Shown in pieces: positions 1 to 8,885 of a stretch of DNA of 64,000 bases. This stretch comes from Phaeobacter gallaeciensis DSM 26640. GTDB taxonomy: Bacteria > Pseudomonadota > Alphaproteobacteria > Rhodobacterales > Rhodobacteraceae. Both the position numbers and the translations under genes were made by a program. Location: contig NC_023137.1 of NCBI RefSeq assembly GCF_000511385.1, positions 263,001-327,000 of the forward strand, given 5' to 3'. The notes below the pieces were generated by a model. The model worked only from the letters and a program-made list of their open reading frames with translations. It was not told the DNA's origin and made no database searches. Positions within the stretch are counted from its first letter, which is position 1. Every line of letters starts with the position of its first letter.

Positions 1-353
1 ACGAAGCTGCGCAGCGGCGAGAGTTCCGCGTTCATCGCATCGATTTCCGTTTCCAACCGCGAGACCTGCGCATCGGCAATCCGCAGGGGCGGGTAGTCAG
101 CATCAGCGTCCTTGTCCATTTCCGGTCGGCACAGATCTGCGCCAAGATCAAAAAGGTCGTTCTGGATGCGGGCCAGCGCGGCGTCCATCTCATCCTTGGC
201 CTCAAGCCGGGCCACTCCGACAAAGGCGTTCAGCTCATCCGACGTGCCATAGGCATTCACCCGCGCGGAATGTTTGGCCACTCGGTCGCCATTGCCAAGC
301 GCGGTGTCCCCCTTGTCACCGGTGCGGGTGTAGATCTTGTTCAATACGACCAT
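1..353 (-). CDS. ATP:cob(I)alamin adenosyltransferase, PduO type (3' end outside the window)
   Basis: This gene reads leftward from an ATG at 353-351 and runs off the left edge, so only about 117 N-terminal residues are visible. They begin MVVLNKIYTRTGDKGDTAL, the characteristic start of PduO-type ATP:cob(I)alamin adenosyltransferases, and continue with the family block around NAYGTSDELNAF. The family transfers the adenosyl group of ATP to reduced cobalamin to make coenzyme B12, and the N-terminal TRTGDKGDT segment binds ATP. The stop codon of the next minus-strand gene region (357-563) lies just upstream, only three bases away, which suggests co-transcription of the two. The EutT and CobA adenosyltransferase families are excluded by this N-terminus. 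Confidence 0.9.
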   Translation of the reverse strand, partial: MVVLNKIYTRTGDKGDTALGNGDRVAKHSARVNAYGTSDELNAFVGVARLEAKDEMDAALARIQNDLFDLGADLCRPEMDKDADADYPPLRIADAQVSRLETEIDAMNAELSPLRSF

Positions 354-356
354 GGC

Positions 357-563
357 TCACTGACCTCCCTGGGTGCGAAGATAGACATAGCCAAGGATGA
401 ACACCACGGCGAGAAATTGAAACAGGATGCGCAGCCGCATCATCTTATTTGCATTTCTGGCATTGAAGGCACCACCGGCGCCAAATCCACCAATGCCGAT
501 CACCAGCACGATGACAGTTGCTGCGATTGCAGCAATCGCCAGGATGTAGAGCGGGTCGCCCAT
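357..563 (-). CDS. Twin transmembrane small protein, HIG1-like
   Basis: A 68-residue protein starting MGDPLYILAIAAI. I chose the ATG at 563-561 because an AAGGA-like ribosome site sits about nine bases before it; the open frame extends further upstream without one. Two hydrophobic helices (about residues 4-27 and 45-64) flank a short basic loop with the NARNANKMMRLRI block typical of HIG1-domain twin-TM proteins. In mitochondria HIG1 proteins associate with respiratory complexes; for the alphaproteobacterial short forms a similar role is only inferred. It lies three bases upstream of the cobalamin adenosyltransferase gene and probably shares its transcript. Confidence 0.75.
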   Translation of the reverse strand: MGDPLYILAIAAIAATVIVLVIGIGGFGAGGAFNARNANKMMRLRILFQFLAVVFILGYVYLRTQGGQ

Positions 564-630
564 CTTCTCATATTCCTTGTTTCTTATCGCGCCAGCGGTT
601 GCCCCCATGGCAGATCTGGCCGCGCATCAG

Positions 631-1461
631 CTATCTAAGTCGCGCGAGGATGCGGTCAATCGCGCGTGTTGTCAGGATGCGTTTTAGCACACCGCCAATA
701 TGGGTCGGTACGGTGACATAGTAACGCGGATGCGGGCGTTTGCTCTCGCAGGCATGAACCAGCTTGGCTGTAACAGCTGAGGCCGGGAGCTCAAACCTGT
801 CTGGCCCGGTGCTCTCGTAGAGACGTTTCAGCAGGCTCGCCTCATAGCGGTCACGCAGGGCGGAATTTTCCCAATCGACGTATTTTTCGAAATGCGGAAT
901 GGCCTTTTCGCGGATCTTCGATGTAACAGGGCCAGGTTCGATCAACACCACTTTGATACCGCTGTCGCGCAGTTCAACCCGCATGGTGTCGGTTAGGCCC
1001 TCTATGGCGTGTTTGGTGGCGACGTAGGCCCCGCGCCATGGGAAGCTCACGAAGCCGAGGATCGAGGAATTCTGCACGATGCGACCATGGCCCTGCGCAC
1101 GCATCACCGGGATGACGTTGCGGGTCAGTTCGTGCCAGCCAAAGACATTGCTTTCAAAAATGCTGCGCAGCCCCTCGGTGGAAACATCCTCAACCGCGCC
1201 GGGCAGGCCATGGGCACCGTTGTTGAACAGCACATCCAGTGTGCCGCCGGTGTGCGCTAGCACCTCGCCCAAACCGCTGCGGAGTGTTTCAGCATTTGTG
1301 TAATCCATCAATGGGCTGATGAACCCTTGGGCACGCAGCCTGTCGCAATCGACGCGTTGACGGCAGGAGGCAAAAACAGTCCAGCCCCGTTCGCGCATCC
1401 CATGCGCCGCGTCCAGCCCGATCCCGGAGGAGCAGCCTGTCATCAGGATCGTTTTTTGCAT
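631..1461 (-). CDS. Short-chain dehydrogenase/reductase (SDR) family oxidoreductase
   Basis: A 276-residue classical SDR. The Rossmann cofactor motif TGCSSGIG is at residues 8-15, the NNGA motif at 80-83, and the catalytic Tyr-x-x-x-Lys is Y146 and K150 (YVATK) with serines near 132-133. SDR enzymes carry out NAD(P)-dependent oxidation or reduction of alcohols, ketones or steroid-like substrates. The arginine and cysteine after the second strand (ASCRQR) suggest NADP preference, as an inference. The C-terminal part resembles the subset annotated as short-chain reductases acting on lipid-like substrates. The substrate cannot be told from sequence or context. Confidence 0.88.
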   Translation of the reverse strand: MQKTILMTGCSSGIGLDAAHGMRERGWTVFASCRQRVDCDRLRAQGFISPLMDYTNAETLRSGLGEVLAHTGGTLDVLFNNGAHGLPGAVEDVSTEGLRSIFESNVFGWHELTRNVIPVMRAQGHGRIVQNSSILGFVSFPWRGAYVATKHAIEGLTDTMRVELRDSGIKVVLIEPGPVTSKIREKAIPHFEKYVDWENSALRDRYEASLLKRLYESTGPDRFELPASAVTAKLVHACESKRPHPRYYVTVPTHIGGVLKRILTTRAIDRILARLR

Positions 1462-1494
1462 AAAGCCCCTCGCGCGGTCACCTGTACCGACGCT

Positions 1495-2196
1495 TTATGG
1501 GCGTTTCTGGCTCACCAGGGAAGCGGCAATCCAGCCAACTTTGCCGTCTTTTACGGTGCGCAGGTGCAGCCAGCCGGTGCCGATATCTTCAAATACCGCA
1601 ACTTCTTCACCGTTGCTCAGCCGGTCAACGATTGGATACACCGTGCCCGGGCCGGAGCGCATATTGACGCGCGTCGCCGTGATGGAGCGAATGTCAGCGG
1701 CTGGCTCGACGATGTCCTGCGGCTCGCTCTCAAGCGCGGCCTGGACCAGTGGTTGTGTCGATAGCCCGTCGGTGAGCGAGGCCAGCTGTACCGCACCAGA
1801 TGTTGCAGGAGACGTTTGGAAGCTCGCCTGAGAGGTTGTGGTGGCCGAAAATGCTGTATCACTGTTGCTAAGGCCTGCGCCGACAGCGGCGATCTGCTCC
1901 ATCGCGACCCGAGAGCGCAGCGCGGGGTCGGCGGCTGGTCGGGCCGGTTTCGTGTTTGCCGCTTGTGTCGTATCACTCTGCGGGACGCGCAGGGCCACCT
2001 TGCTGATCAGCGACTCGGCTGTTACCTCAGTGCTGCGGATGGATGCAGTCGATGGGCTGCTGTCGCTGCCAAACGCGGCCTTGGCGATATTAACTGCGGC
2101 TGAAGGACCCTTCGGCGGTTCAAAATCTGCGCCGCCACTGGCCTCGTAAAATCCCCAGCCCAAAAACAGAAACGATGCAATAACAAAGCGTGACAT
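1495..2196 (-). CDS. Exported or membrane-anchored SH3-domain protein
   Basis: A 233-residue protein. I start it at the ATG 2196-2194, which gives a hydrophobic N-terminus (MSRFVIASFLFLGWGFYEAS) acting as a signal peptide or anchor and is preceded by a strong GGGGGG-type ribosome site; the frame is open further upstream. The middle is low complexity, rich in Ala, Ser and Thr. Residues about 172-233 form a bacterial SH3 domain (VNMRSGPGTVYPIVDRL, then GWLHLRTVKDGKVGWI). Such domains usually bind cell-wall peptides in the periplasm. No catalytic domain is present. It is divergent from parC. Confidence 0.8.
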   Translation of the reverse strand: MSRFVIASFLFLGWGFYEASGGADFEPPKGPSAAVNIAKAAFGSDSSPSTASIRSTEVTAESLISKVALRVPQSDTTQAANTKPARPAADPALRSRVAMEQIAAVGAGLSNSDTAFSATTTSQASFQTSPATSGAVQLASLTDGLSTQPLVQAALESEPQDIVEPAADIRSITATRVNMRSGPGTVYPIVDRLSNGEEVAVFEDIGTGWLHLRTVKDGKVGWIAASLVSQKRP

Positions 2197-2503
2197 ATAC
2201 AAATCCCCCCCAGGATCAGCCTGATAACCTGTGCAAATTGATGAGTGGCGAACATCCGCCCGCATGCAGGTAATACGCACCTACAACACAGTTTGTTCCG
2301 GCATCTTCAAACCCTACAGCAGTTTAACGAGTCGCAATAGGGGAGAGGTGGCCGCTTTCTCCCCCGATTTGATCGACGTTGAACACGGAACGGTGTTGAT
2401 GTTCTGCAAACCCCACACGTGGTCGGGCCGATATATGGGGGTAACTCTGCATTTTCTTACGGCGCTGCTTTACCAAGACTGGAGGGGGCAGTATCACCAA
2501 GAC
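2197..2503. other. Intergenic region between the SH3-protein gene and parC
   Basis: About 300 bases between divergent genes. The parC reading frame stays open back to 2231, but the upstream residues do not resemble ParC and I treat the segment as non-coding. A GGAGGGGG run at 2481-2488 is the likely parC ribosome site, although its distance to the ATG at 2504 is long (15 bases). I see no convincing promoter hexamers. Confidence 0.5.
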
Positions 2504-4852
2504 ATGACCGACCTGGTAGATGATCAAGACACCCCCGATTCCCCCGCATCCGGAGAAATACTGGAACCGTTGCGCCGCGCGATTGGCGAGCGTTACCTGA
2601 CCTATGCTCTCAGCACCATTATGCACCGGGCATTGCCCGATGCGCGTGATGGCCTGAAACCGGTGCATCGCCGCATTCTCTACGCCATGAGCCGCTTGCG
2701 ACTCACCTCCACCGGAGGGTTTCTGAAATCGGCCAAGATTTCCGGCGACACCATGGGGGATTTCCACCCTCACGGGGATGCTGCGATTTATGATGCTATG
2801 GCGCGTCTGGCGCAGGACTTTAACGTCCGCTACCCGCTGGTTGATGGTCAGGGTAACTTTGGCAACATTGACGGCGATAACCCTGCGGCCTCGCGCTATA
2901 CCGAGGCGCGGATGACCTTTGTCGCCGAGGCGATGCTGGAGGGTCTGAGCGAAAACGCCGTTGATTTCCGCGATAACTACGATGGACGACTGACCGAACC
3001 GGCGGTACTGCCTGCGACGTTCCCGAATATCCTTGCCAATGGGGCGGCCGGTATCGCCGTGGGCATGGCAACCAATATCCCGCCGCACAACATCAGCGAA
3101 CTGATCGATGCCTGTCTGCATCTGATCAAGACCCCTGATGCGCGCGATGATACTTTGCTGAACTATGTGCCCGGCCCGGATTTCCCAACGGGGGGCATCA
3201 TCGTCGAGCCTAAGGAAAACATCGCCAAGGCCTACAATACCGGTCGTGGTTCTTTCCGTCTGCGCTGTACCCATGAGGTTGAGGACCTGGGCCGCGGCCA
3301 ATGGCAGATCGTCATCACCGAGATCCCCTATCAGGTCCAGAAATCCAAGCTGATCGAAAAGATCGCGGAGCTGATCCAGACCAAGAAGATCCCTATTCTG
3401 GGTGATGTGCGCGATGAGTCGGCGGAGGATATCCGCATCATTCTTGAGCCGAAGTCCAAGAATGTGGACCCCGAAGTGCTGATGAACATGATGTTCCGCA
3501 ACTCGGATCTGGAAATTCGCTTCAGCCTCAACATGAACGTCCTGATCGACGGCGTCACGCCCAAGGTCTGTTCGATGAAGGAGGTGTTGCGCGCCTTCCT
3601 TGATCACCGTCGCGATGTCTTGCAGCGCCGCTCGCAGCACCGGATGGATAAGATCGATCACCGTCTTGAGGTGCTCGAAGGCTTCATTATCGCCTTCCTC
3701 AATCTGGATCGCGTCATTGATATCATTCGCTATGACGATGATCCTAAGGCCGCGTTGATGCGGGAGGACTGGTCGCTGGATCACCCGCGCGCCTATACCG
3801 AAGCTGACTACATTTCGCCCGCTATCGGTGCGGGGGAGTTGAGCGAAGTGCAGGCCGAGGCGATTCTCAACATGCGCCTGCGCAGTTTGCGCCGCTTGGA
3901 AGAGATCGAATTGGTGCGCGAACGTGACGCCCTGCGCGACGAACGCGCCGGGCTGGTTGAATTGTTGGCATCAGAAGATCTGCAATGGTCCCGCATCGCG
4001 GAACAACTGAAGGACACCAAAAAGCAGTTCGGAAAAACCTATGAGGGCGGCCCGCGCCGCACCCGCTTTGCCGAGGCGGGAGAGGTCGAAGAGGTTCCGC
4101 TGGAAGCCATGATCGACCGCGAGCCGATCACTGTGGTTTGCTCACAAATGGGCTGGATCCGCGCGATGACCGGCCATATCGACCTGGGGCGCGAATTAAA
4201 GTTCAAGGATGGCGACGGCCCCCGCTTCATCTTCCACGCCGAAACCACGGACCGATTGCTGGTTTTTGCCTCCAATGGACGGTTTTACACGATTTCCGCG
4301 TCCAATCTGCCCGGCGGGCGTGGCATGGGAGAGCCTCTGCGGCTGATGGTTGATCTGCCGAATGAAGTCGAAATCGTTGATATCCTGATCCACAACCCGG
4401 AAGGCCGCCTGCTGGTCGCTTCTGATGCGGGCAATGGCTTTATCTGTGCCGAGAAAGATATCGTCGCCCAGACCCGCAGTGGCAAACAGGTGCTGAACGT
4501 CAAAGACGACGACCGCGCCAAGATCTGTATCCCGGTGACGGGCGACCACGTTGCGGTGGTGTCCGAGAACGGCAAATTCTTGGTCTTCGCAGTCGAGGAA
4601 ATGCCGGAACTGACCCGAGGCAAAGGCGTGCGTCTGCAGAAATACAATATGGCGCGTGGCAAGCAGGGGTCGTTGGAACTGGATGGCGGGCTGAGCGATG
4701 TCACCACCTTCAACTGGGATGATGGCCTCAGTTGGGAAATGGGTGGCGGTAAGACGCGGCACGAAACTGACTTGGGGCAATGGCTGGGCAAACGCGCCGG
4801 TATCGGCAAGCGGCCGCCGTATGGGTTCCCGCGCAATTACAAATTCAAATAG
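2504..4852 (+). CDS. parC: DNA topoisomerase IV subunit A
   Basis: A 782-residue type IIA topoisomerase A subunit. Topoisomerase IV decatenates daughter chromosomes. The active-site tyrosine is Y132 in PAASRYTEARM, and the helix-turn-helix has GDFHPHGDAAIYDAM at residues 85-99. The C-terminal half carries a short beta-pinwheel region (for example LPGGRGMGEPLRLM), and lacks the GyrA-box pattern of gyrase, which supports ParC over GyrA. The start is the ATG at 2504, giving MTDLVDDQ; the frame is open upstream but unrelated to the family. The position equal to E. coli ParC Ser80 is alanine (A93) and the Glu84 position is Asp97. Confidence 0.95.
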   Translation: MTDLVDDQDTPDSPASGEILEPLRRAIGERYLTYALSTIMHRALPDARDGLKPVHRRILYAMSRLRLTSTGGFLKSAKISGDTMGDFHPHGDAAIYDAMARLAQDFNVRYPLVDGQGNFGNIDGDNPAASRYTEARMTFVAEAMLEGLSENAVDFRDNYDGRLTEPAVLPATFPNILANGAAGIAVGMATNIPPHNISELIDACLHLIKTPDARDDTLLNYVPGPDFPTGGIIVEPKENIAKAYNTGRGSFRLRCTHEVEDLGRGQWQIVITEIPYQVQKSKLIEKIAELIQTKKIPILGDVRDESAEDIRIILEPKSKNVDPEVLMNMMFRNSDLEIRFSLNMNVLIDGVTPKVCSMKEVLRAFLDHRRDVLQRRSQHRMDKIDHRLEVLEGFIIAFLNLDRVIDIIRYDDDPKAALMREDWSLDHPRAYTEADYISPAIGAGELSEVQAEAILNMRLRSLRRLEEIELVRERDALRDERAGLVELLASEDLQWSRIAEQLKDTKKQFGKTYEGGPRRTRFAEAGEVEEVPLEAMIDREPITVVCSQMGWIRAMTGHIDLGRELKFKDGDGPRFIFHAETTDRLLVFASNGRFYTISASNLPGGRGMGEPLRLMVDLPNEVEIVDILIHNPEGRLLVASDAGNGFICAEKDIVAQTRSGKQVLNVKDDDRAKICIPVTGDHVAVVSENGKFLVFAVEEMPELTRGKGVRLQKYNMARGKQGSLELDGGLSDVTTFNWDDGLSWEMGGGKTRHETDLGQWLGKRAGIGKRPPYGFPRNYKFK

Positions 4853-4979
4853 GGCGCCTCTTGCGGCCATGCACCTGTGGCCTCAACGCCACCCGTCGGA
4901 ACCACAGGGCCATCATGGCTTTACCGGTTCCGTATGGGGCGGCTATCTGAGGGCGTCTGTTAACTGAAATGAGACTGCT

Positions 4980-5591
4980 ATGATCCGGATCTTCGCTCTT
5001 CTGGCCGCCATGGTCGCCGTTGCCGCCTGCACCGCAGCCGCGCCTGACGAACCCCTGGAGGATCTCGGTACCTTCAAGCTCGGCCATAATATCGTGATCG
5101 CCTCCAAGGTGCAGATGGTGCCGGGTTCACGTGAAGTCTCACAGAAAGAATGGGTCGATATTCTCACCAATGAGGTCGATGCCCGGTTCAGTCAATATAA
5201 TGGCGACAAGATCTATCACTTTGGCATCAGTGTTGAGGGATATTTTGTTGCCCCCGGTGGTGTGCCGCTTGTGCTGAGCCCAAAATCTGTCCTGGCCATT
5301 AATGTGACGGTCTGGGATGACGCCGCAGGCACCAAGCTGAACAAGGCCGTGAAGAAATTCACTGTCTTTGAGACGACAACCGCAGACAGCTTCCTCGTTG
5401 GATCTGGTCACGCCCGTACCCGGGAAGAGCAGATGCTGGGGCTCGCGCGCAATGCTGTTGGCCAGATCGAAGACTGGTTGGTGGAGCAGCGCAAAGAAAA
5501 TGGCTGGTTTGAGCCGGAACTGGGCAATGCTGCGGACCTCAGCGAAGATGCCACCGGCGCAGGCGCTGGGCAGACGGCAGCAGCTGGCTAA
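4980..5591 (+). CDS. Putative lipoprotein of unknown function
   Basis: A 203-residue protein with a lipoprotein signal peptide. The lipobox is VAAC with the lipidated cysteine at position 17, so it should be anchored to a membrane facing the periplasm. The body (residues about 25-185) has alternating beta and helical segments and a conserved-looking FVAPGGVPLVLSPKSVLAI stretch. The last 20 residues are a low-complexity Gly/Ala tail. I do not recognise a functional family. It lies 127 bases downstream of parC on the same strand and may be co-transcribed, but the gap is large enough for its own promoter. Confidence 0.75.
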   Translation: MIRIFALLAAMVAVAACTAAAPDEPLEDLGTFKLGHNIVIASKVQMVPGSREVSQKEWVDILTNEVDARFSQYNGDKIYHFGISVEGYFVAPGGVPLVLSPKSVLAINVTVWDDAAGTKLNKAVKKFTVFETTTADSFLVGSGHARTREEQMLGLARNAVGQIEDWLVEQRKENGWFEPELGNAADLSEDATGAGAGQTAAAG

Positions 5592-5849
5592 CGTTCTCGA
5601 GGCGCCTTTTATCCTCATACAGCCGTAGAAACTTGCGCGTATTGCGCGCGAATTCGCGTCTGCACCTGACATCATCCCAACTCCGATGGGGCTCGCGCGC
5701 TGGCTGTGGGGTCTCGTCTACGATCTTGCGGTGATTTGCGCGTAGACGTGCCGGAACGGGTTGATTTTCACCCGCAAACCAAATAAGCCGCGCGCGCAGA
5801 GGAAATTCGGGTCGGGTTTCGACCCCCAATTCAAAAGGGCGCCTACAGA
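5592..5849 (+). other. Leader region of tuf copy 1
   Basis: This 258-base gap precedes the first tuf gene and must hold its promoter and ribosome site. The base composition is G/C-rich with repeated GCGCG words. A TTGATT at 5761-5766 could be a -35 element, but no good -10 lies 16-18 bases on. The sequence directly before the ATG (AAAAGGGCGCCTACAGA) has an AAGGG site at 5835-5839. Homology with tuf copy 2 starts only at the ATG. Confidence 0.4.
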
Positions 5850-7025
5850 ATGGCTAAGGAAAAGTTTGAACGTACAAAACCGCACGTCAACATCGGCACC
5901 ATCGGCCACGTTGACCACGGCAAGACCACGCTGACCGCAGCGATCACCAAGTATTTTGGTGACTTCAAAGCCTACGACCAGATCGACGGCGCACCTGAAG
6001 AGAAAGCGCGCGGGATCACCATCTCGACCGCGCACGTGGAATATGAGACCGAAGGCCGTCACTACGCCCACGTCGACTGCCCTGGCCACGCTGACTATGT
6101 GAAGAACATGATCACCGGTGCGGCGCAGATGGACGGCGCGATCCTGGTTGTGAACGCTGCTGACGGCCCGATGCCGCAGACCCGTGAGCACATCCTCTTG
6201 GGCCGCCAGGTTGGCATCCCGAAGATGGTCGTGTTCATGAACAAAGTGGACCAGGTTGACGACGAAGAGCTCCTGGAGCTGGTCGAAATGGAAATCCGCG
6301 AGCTGCTGTCGTCCTACGACTACCCCGGCGACGATATCCCGATCATCGCAGGTTCCGCTCTGGCGGCGATGGAAGGCAACAAGCCTGAAATCGGCGAAGA
6401 GAAAATCAAGGAGCTGATGGCGGCTGTTGACGATTACATCGACACCCCTGAGCGCGCTGTTGACCAGCCGTTCCTGATGCCGATCGAAGACGTGTTCTCG
6501 ATCTCTGGCCGTGGTACCGTTGTGACCGGTCGTGTTGAGCGCGGCGTGATCAACGTTGGCGACTCGATCGAAATCGTTGGTATCCGTGACACCTCCACCA
6601 CCACCTGTACCGGTGTGGAAATGTTCCGCAAGCTGCTGGATCGTGGTGAAGCAGGCGACAACATCGGCGCACTGCTGCGCGGTGTTGACCGTGACGGCGT
6701 TGAGCGTGGTCAGGTTCTGTGTAAGCCGGGTTCCGTGAAGCCGCACACCAAGTTCGAAGCTGAGGCCTATATCCTCACCAAAGAAGAAGGTGGTCGTCAC
6801 ACCCCGTTCTTTGCGAACTACCGTCCGCAGTTCTACTTCCGCACCACCGACGTGACCGGCACCGTGACCCTGCCTGAGGGCACCGAGATGGTTATGCCGG
6901 GCGACAACCTGAAGTTCGACGTTGAACTGATCGCGCCGATCGCGATGGAGCAGGGCCTGCGCTTCGCGATCCGCGAAGGCGGCCGCACCGTCGGCGCCGG
7001 CGTTGTGTCCAAAATCACTGAGTAA
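5850..7025 (+). CDS. tuf: Elongation factor Tu, copy 1
   Basis: A 391-residue EF-Tu, which delivers aminoacyl-tRNA to the ribosome as a GTP complex. G1 is GHVDHGKT at residues 19-26, the effector region has RGITI, followed by DCPGH and NKVD guanine-binding motifs. Domains 2 and 3 are complete. The protein is identical to the product of 32361-33536; by eye the two coding sequences differ at six third-codon positions only. This copy stands alone upstream of tRNA-Trp, secE and nusG, the usual place for the second tuf in alphaproteobacteria. A strong intrinsic terminator follows. Confidence 0.98.
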   Translation: MAKEKFERTKPHVNIGTIGHVDHGKTTLTAAITKYFGDFKAYDQIDGAPEEKARGITISTAHVEYETEGRHYAHVDCPGHADYVKNMITGAAQMDGAILVVNAADGPMPQTREHILLGRQVGIPKMVVFMNKVDQVDDEELLELVEMEIRELLSSYDYPGDDIPIIAGSALAAMEGNKPEIGEEKIKELMAAVDDYIDTPERAVDQPFLMPIEDVFSISGRGTVVTGRVERGVINVGDSIEIVGIRDTSTTTCTGVEMFRKLLDRGEAGDNIGALLRGVDRDGVERGQVLCKPGSVKPHTKFEAEAYILTKEEGGRHTPFFANYRPQFYFRTTDVTGTVTLPEGTEMVMPGDNLKFDVELIAPIAMEQGLRFAIREGGRTVGAGVVSKITE

Positions 7026-7131
7026 GACGGCTTTGCCGTCTGGCGGGCGGCAGTTGGTTTTGCGCAGCAAAATCAATGAGAGCCCGCACAGGTGAGATGA
7101 TAGAAAGGGCCTCCCTTGGGAGGCCCTTTTT
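7026..7131 (+). repeat. 3' UTR shared with tuf copy 2
   Basis: The roughly 106 bases after the tuf stop codon, up to the end of the terminator T-run, match the bases after tuf copy 2 (33537-33642) with a single difference seen (GCGCAGC here, GCACAGC there). The tract includes a small GACGGC-TTT-GCCGTC hairpin, a TTGGTTTTGC/GCAAAATCAA inverted repeat and the terminator. Together with the tuf genes it forms a direct repeat of about 1.28 kb, 26.5 kb apart. Homology ends at the T-run on the right and at the ATG on the left. Confidence 0.9.
7104..7131 (+). terminator. Intrinsic terminator of tuf copy 1
   Basis: The arms AAAGGGCCTCC and GGAGGCCCTTT form a near-perfect stem with a very short loop, followed by a T-run. 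It lies about 80 bases after the tuf stop, in the tract duplicated behind tuf copy 2. Confidence 0.93.
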
Positions 7132-8022
7132 CTATGCGGTAACGCCTGAACAGGGCAGGGACCGGCCAGGGGCCGGAGGCGGTCTTGCAAAAGCTCCAGT
7201 GAAGCTTTTGAGGCCGCAGGGAGCGTCAGCTCCGGGTGCGAAGATTCGCGCCCGCCCATTCGGGCAGGCCGGGCGCGGCCCGAACACGGGGCGTCCGGGC
7301 GGGTACAAAACCGCGGTCTATTTGCCTCTTAAAGCACTAATGAAAATCAGTCTTGCAGGAATGTCCGTTAGGGAGTGGTTTGTGTTTTCCGGGGTTGCCT
7401 CTATCCGGTATCTTCCAGTGGACAGTCTGGCCGAAGCAACTTCCAGCCCGTACTTTTTGCCGATAGCCATCATAAGACTTGGCAGCAGGTTCGATTGCTC
7501 AAAGACCAGCTCATCTTAGCCAATTCCCCATTCGTAGATTTTCACGGAGAAGGTGAGGAGGCCGGGATCATCCGTTGTCTGATCGGGCGGGCCAACGTCG
7601 TATCCGTCCCTTCTGAGTTCACTGGCACGGCCAGCGCGCTTTTGCAGCAGCAGATACAGTCCATACTCTTTTGGTCAGAGCACTTTTGTTTCCAAAGAAA
7701 CCGTGTTGCGGGATCCAAGATCGATTTCTGTTTCCGTCCAGGCCTCGCCGCACATCAGGAACGCAGCGGAGGTAACGAAGCATGTTGTGGTACGCAGAAG
7801 TGAGATGCTGAATACGTGCATTTTTGATCTGTAGAATTTCGAGTTTAAAAGGAAAGTGGTGTCCCGCCAGAGTTCTGCATTCTGAGGTTGAGCGTAATCC
7901 GGCGCGACTCTGAGCATGAGAGGCATTAAACTCACGCCTGTTTTGGCGCCTGCAGACCAAGCAGTTGCTTGAGGCTCCTACAGGAGATCAATCTATCTTC
8001 AGTCGAATTTGAGAAGCTGAGA
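7132..8022. other. Region of about 890 bases without a recognised intact gene
   Basis: The first 180 bases are very G/C-rich with inverted repeats, such as TTCGGGC (7259-7265) paired with GCCCGAA (7278-7284) around GGCCGGGCGCG. From about 7320 the composition becomes more A/T-rich and coding bias is unclear. Open frames exist on both strands (for example plus 7375-7803 with a GTG start) but none looks like a known protein or has a good ribosome site. A possible decayed gene on the minus strand is listed separately. Confidence 0.6.
7318..7821 (-). pseudogene. Possible decayed gene for a small secreted protein
   Basis: On the minus strand one frame from an ATG at 7821-7819 to a TAG at 7320-7318 would give 167 residues but is interrupted by a TGA (7677-7675) and a TAA (7518-7516). 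The N-terminus (MHVFSISLLRTTTCFVTSAA) looks like a signal peptide, and the segments after each stop keep protein-like composition (KEYGLYLLLQKRAG; NLLPSLMMAIGKKYGLEVAS). No family is recognised. In DNA of this composition such a pattern can arise by chance, and the opposite strand has a competing open frame, so this is a weak call. Confidence 0.22.
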
Positions 8023-8769
8023 TCAACTCACTTGCGTCTTCGCATCCTCATCACTTCGACCGGTGGCAGCATCCGCCGCATCAGTGATTGTGTCCAATGA
8101 GGTTTCAATGCTTTGGCGCAGCCTTTCGAATTCTTCGTCGGTGGGCTTTTTGGGCACTTCCTCTGTCCATTCCTGACAGAGGAGAACACCACGCGAAAAC
8201 GGCAGCGGCAGCATCTGCTGGTCCCAGGTCGGCAGCTTCATCACCTTCTTCTCGGCAAAAGCGACGGTGAACACACGACATCCGGTCATCCGCGCCCAAG
8301 TGATAGGCACGCCGGAGGATACACGGGCCGGGCCTCTTGGTCCGTCGGCGGCGATGCCGATCGAGCATCCTTCCTTGGTGCGGCGCAGCACTTCGCGGGA
8401 TAGCGCGACGTGGCGTTTGTGACTGGACATCGGGATGGTCTCAAACCCCAATCGCACCAAAATTTGCCCCGCCAGCCGTCCGGCGCGGGCGGCAGACGTC
8501 AGCGCGCAAATGCGGCCCAGAGAGGTGTCAAACAGATAGGGGGCCATGATCAGCCGCTGGTGCCAGAGTACGAAGATCACCGGCTTCCCCGATGCGACGC
8601 AGGCATCCATCTCCTCAAACCCCCGACGCTCCCAGCGCGAGGTGCGATAGGCGAATCGTACATAGCCAGCCAATAGGGTCTCGACGGTGCGATTCACCTT
8701 CGGGCTGTCGGCGATTTTCTTACGCAGGCTCACTCTGGGCTCTTTCTTCTGGATCCTTTGCCTTGTCAT
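8023..8769 (-). CDS. Lysophospholipid acyltransferase-like protein (DUF374)
   Basis: A 248-residue protein of the DUF374 branch of the PlsC/LPLAT superfamily, which moves acyl chains onto lipid or glycolipid acceptors at the inner membrane. The usual HX4D acyltransferase motif is replaced, as in DUF374, by LWHQRLIMAPYL around residues 69-80, and the second block is AADGPRGPAR near 139-148. I start at the ATG 8769-8767 because the longer frame runs back into the promoter region of tRNA-Trp. Lipid A or a lyso-ornithine type acceptor is possible, but not shown by the sequence. It points away from the tRNA gene. Confidence 0.8.
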   Translation of the reverse strand: MTRQRIQKKEPRVSLRKKIADSPKVNRTVETLLAGYVRFAYRTSRWERRGFEEMDACVASGKPVIFVLWHQRLIMAPYLFDTSLGRICALTSAARAGRLAGQILVRLGFETIPMSSHKRHVALSREVLRRTKEGCSIGIAADGPRGPARVSSGVPITWARMTGCRVFTVAFAEKKVMKLPTWDQQMLPLPFSRGVLLCQEWTEEVPKKPTDEEFERLRQSIETSLDTITDAADAATGRSDEDAKTQVS

Positions 8770-8844
8770 ACTGGAGCCTGACAGCCGGGACCAGTCATCC
8801 TGGCCTGAGACGCGGAAATCAGGGGGATTTCGTCGATTTCCCTC

Positions 8845-8873
8845 TTGCCAGCGGCGCATCCCTGGCTTAGGAA
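8845..8873 (+). promoter_or_regulatory. Candidate promoter of tRNA-Trp
   Basis: TTGCCA (8845-8850), 17 bases, then TAGGAA (8868-8873), placed 12 bases before the mature 5' end of the tRNA. The -35 is good and the -10 is weak; the position is the main argument. Confidence 0.35.
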
Positions 8874-8885
8874 CTGCCGCACCGT

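Noticed and set aside
2231..2503. N-terminal extension of ParC by 91 residues
   Set aside because: Not similar to ParC and no ribosome site at the far start; the domain begins normally after the ATG at 2504.
2324..3784. A 486-codon minus-strand frame opposite parC
   Set aside because: Shadow of parC; His- and Arg-rich composition of a reversed frame and no homology recognised.
7375..7803. A plus-strand 142-codon frame with a GTG start behind tuf copy 1
   Set aside because: No ribosome site, no recognisable family, mixed codon preference and overlap with competing frames.
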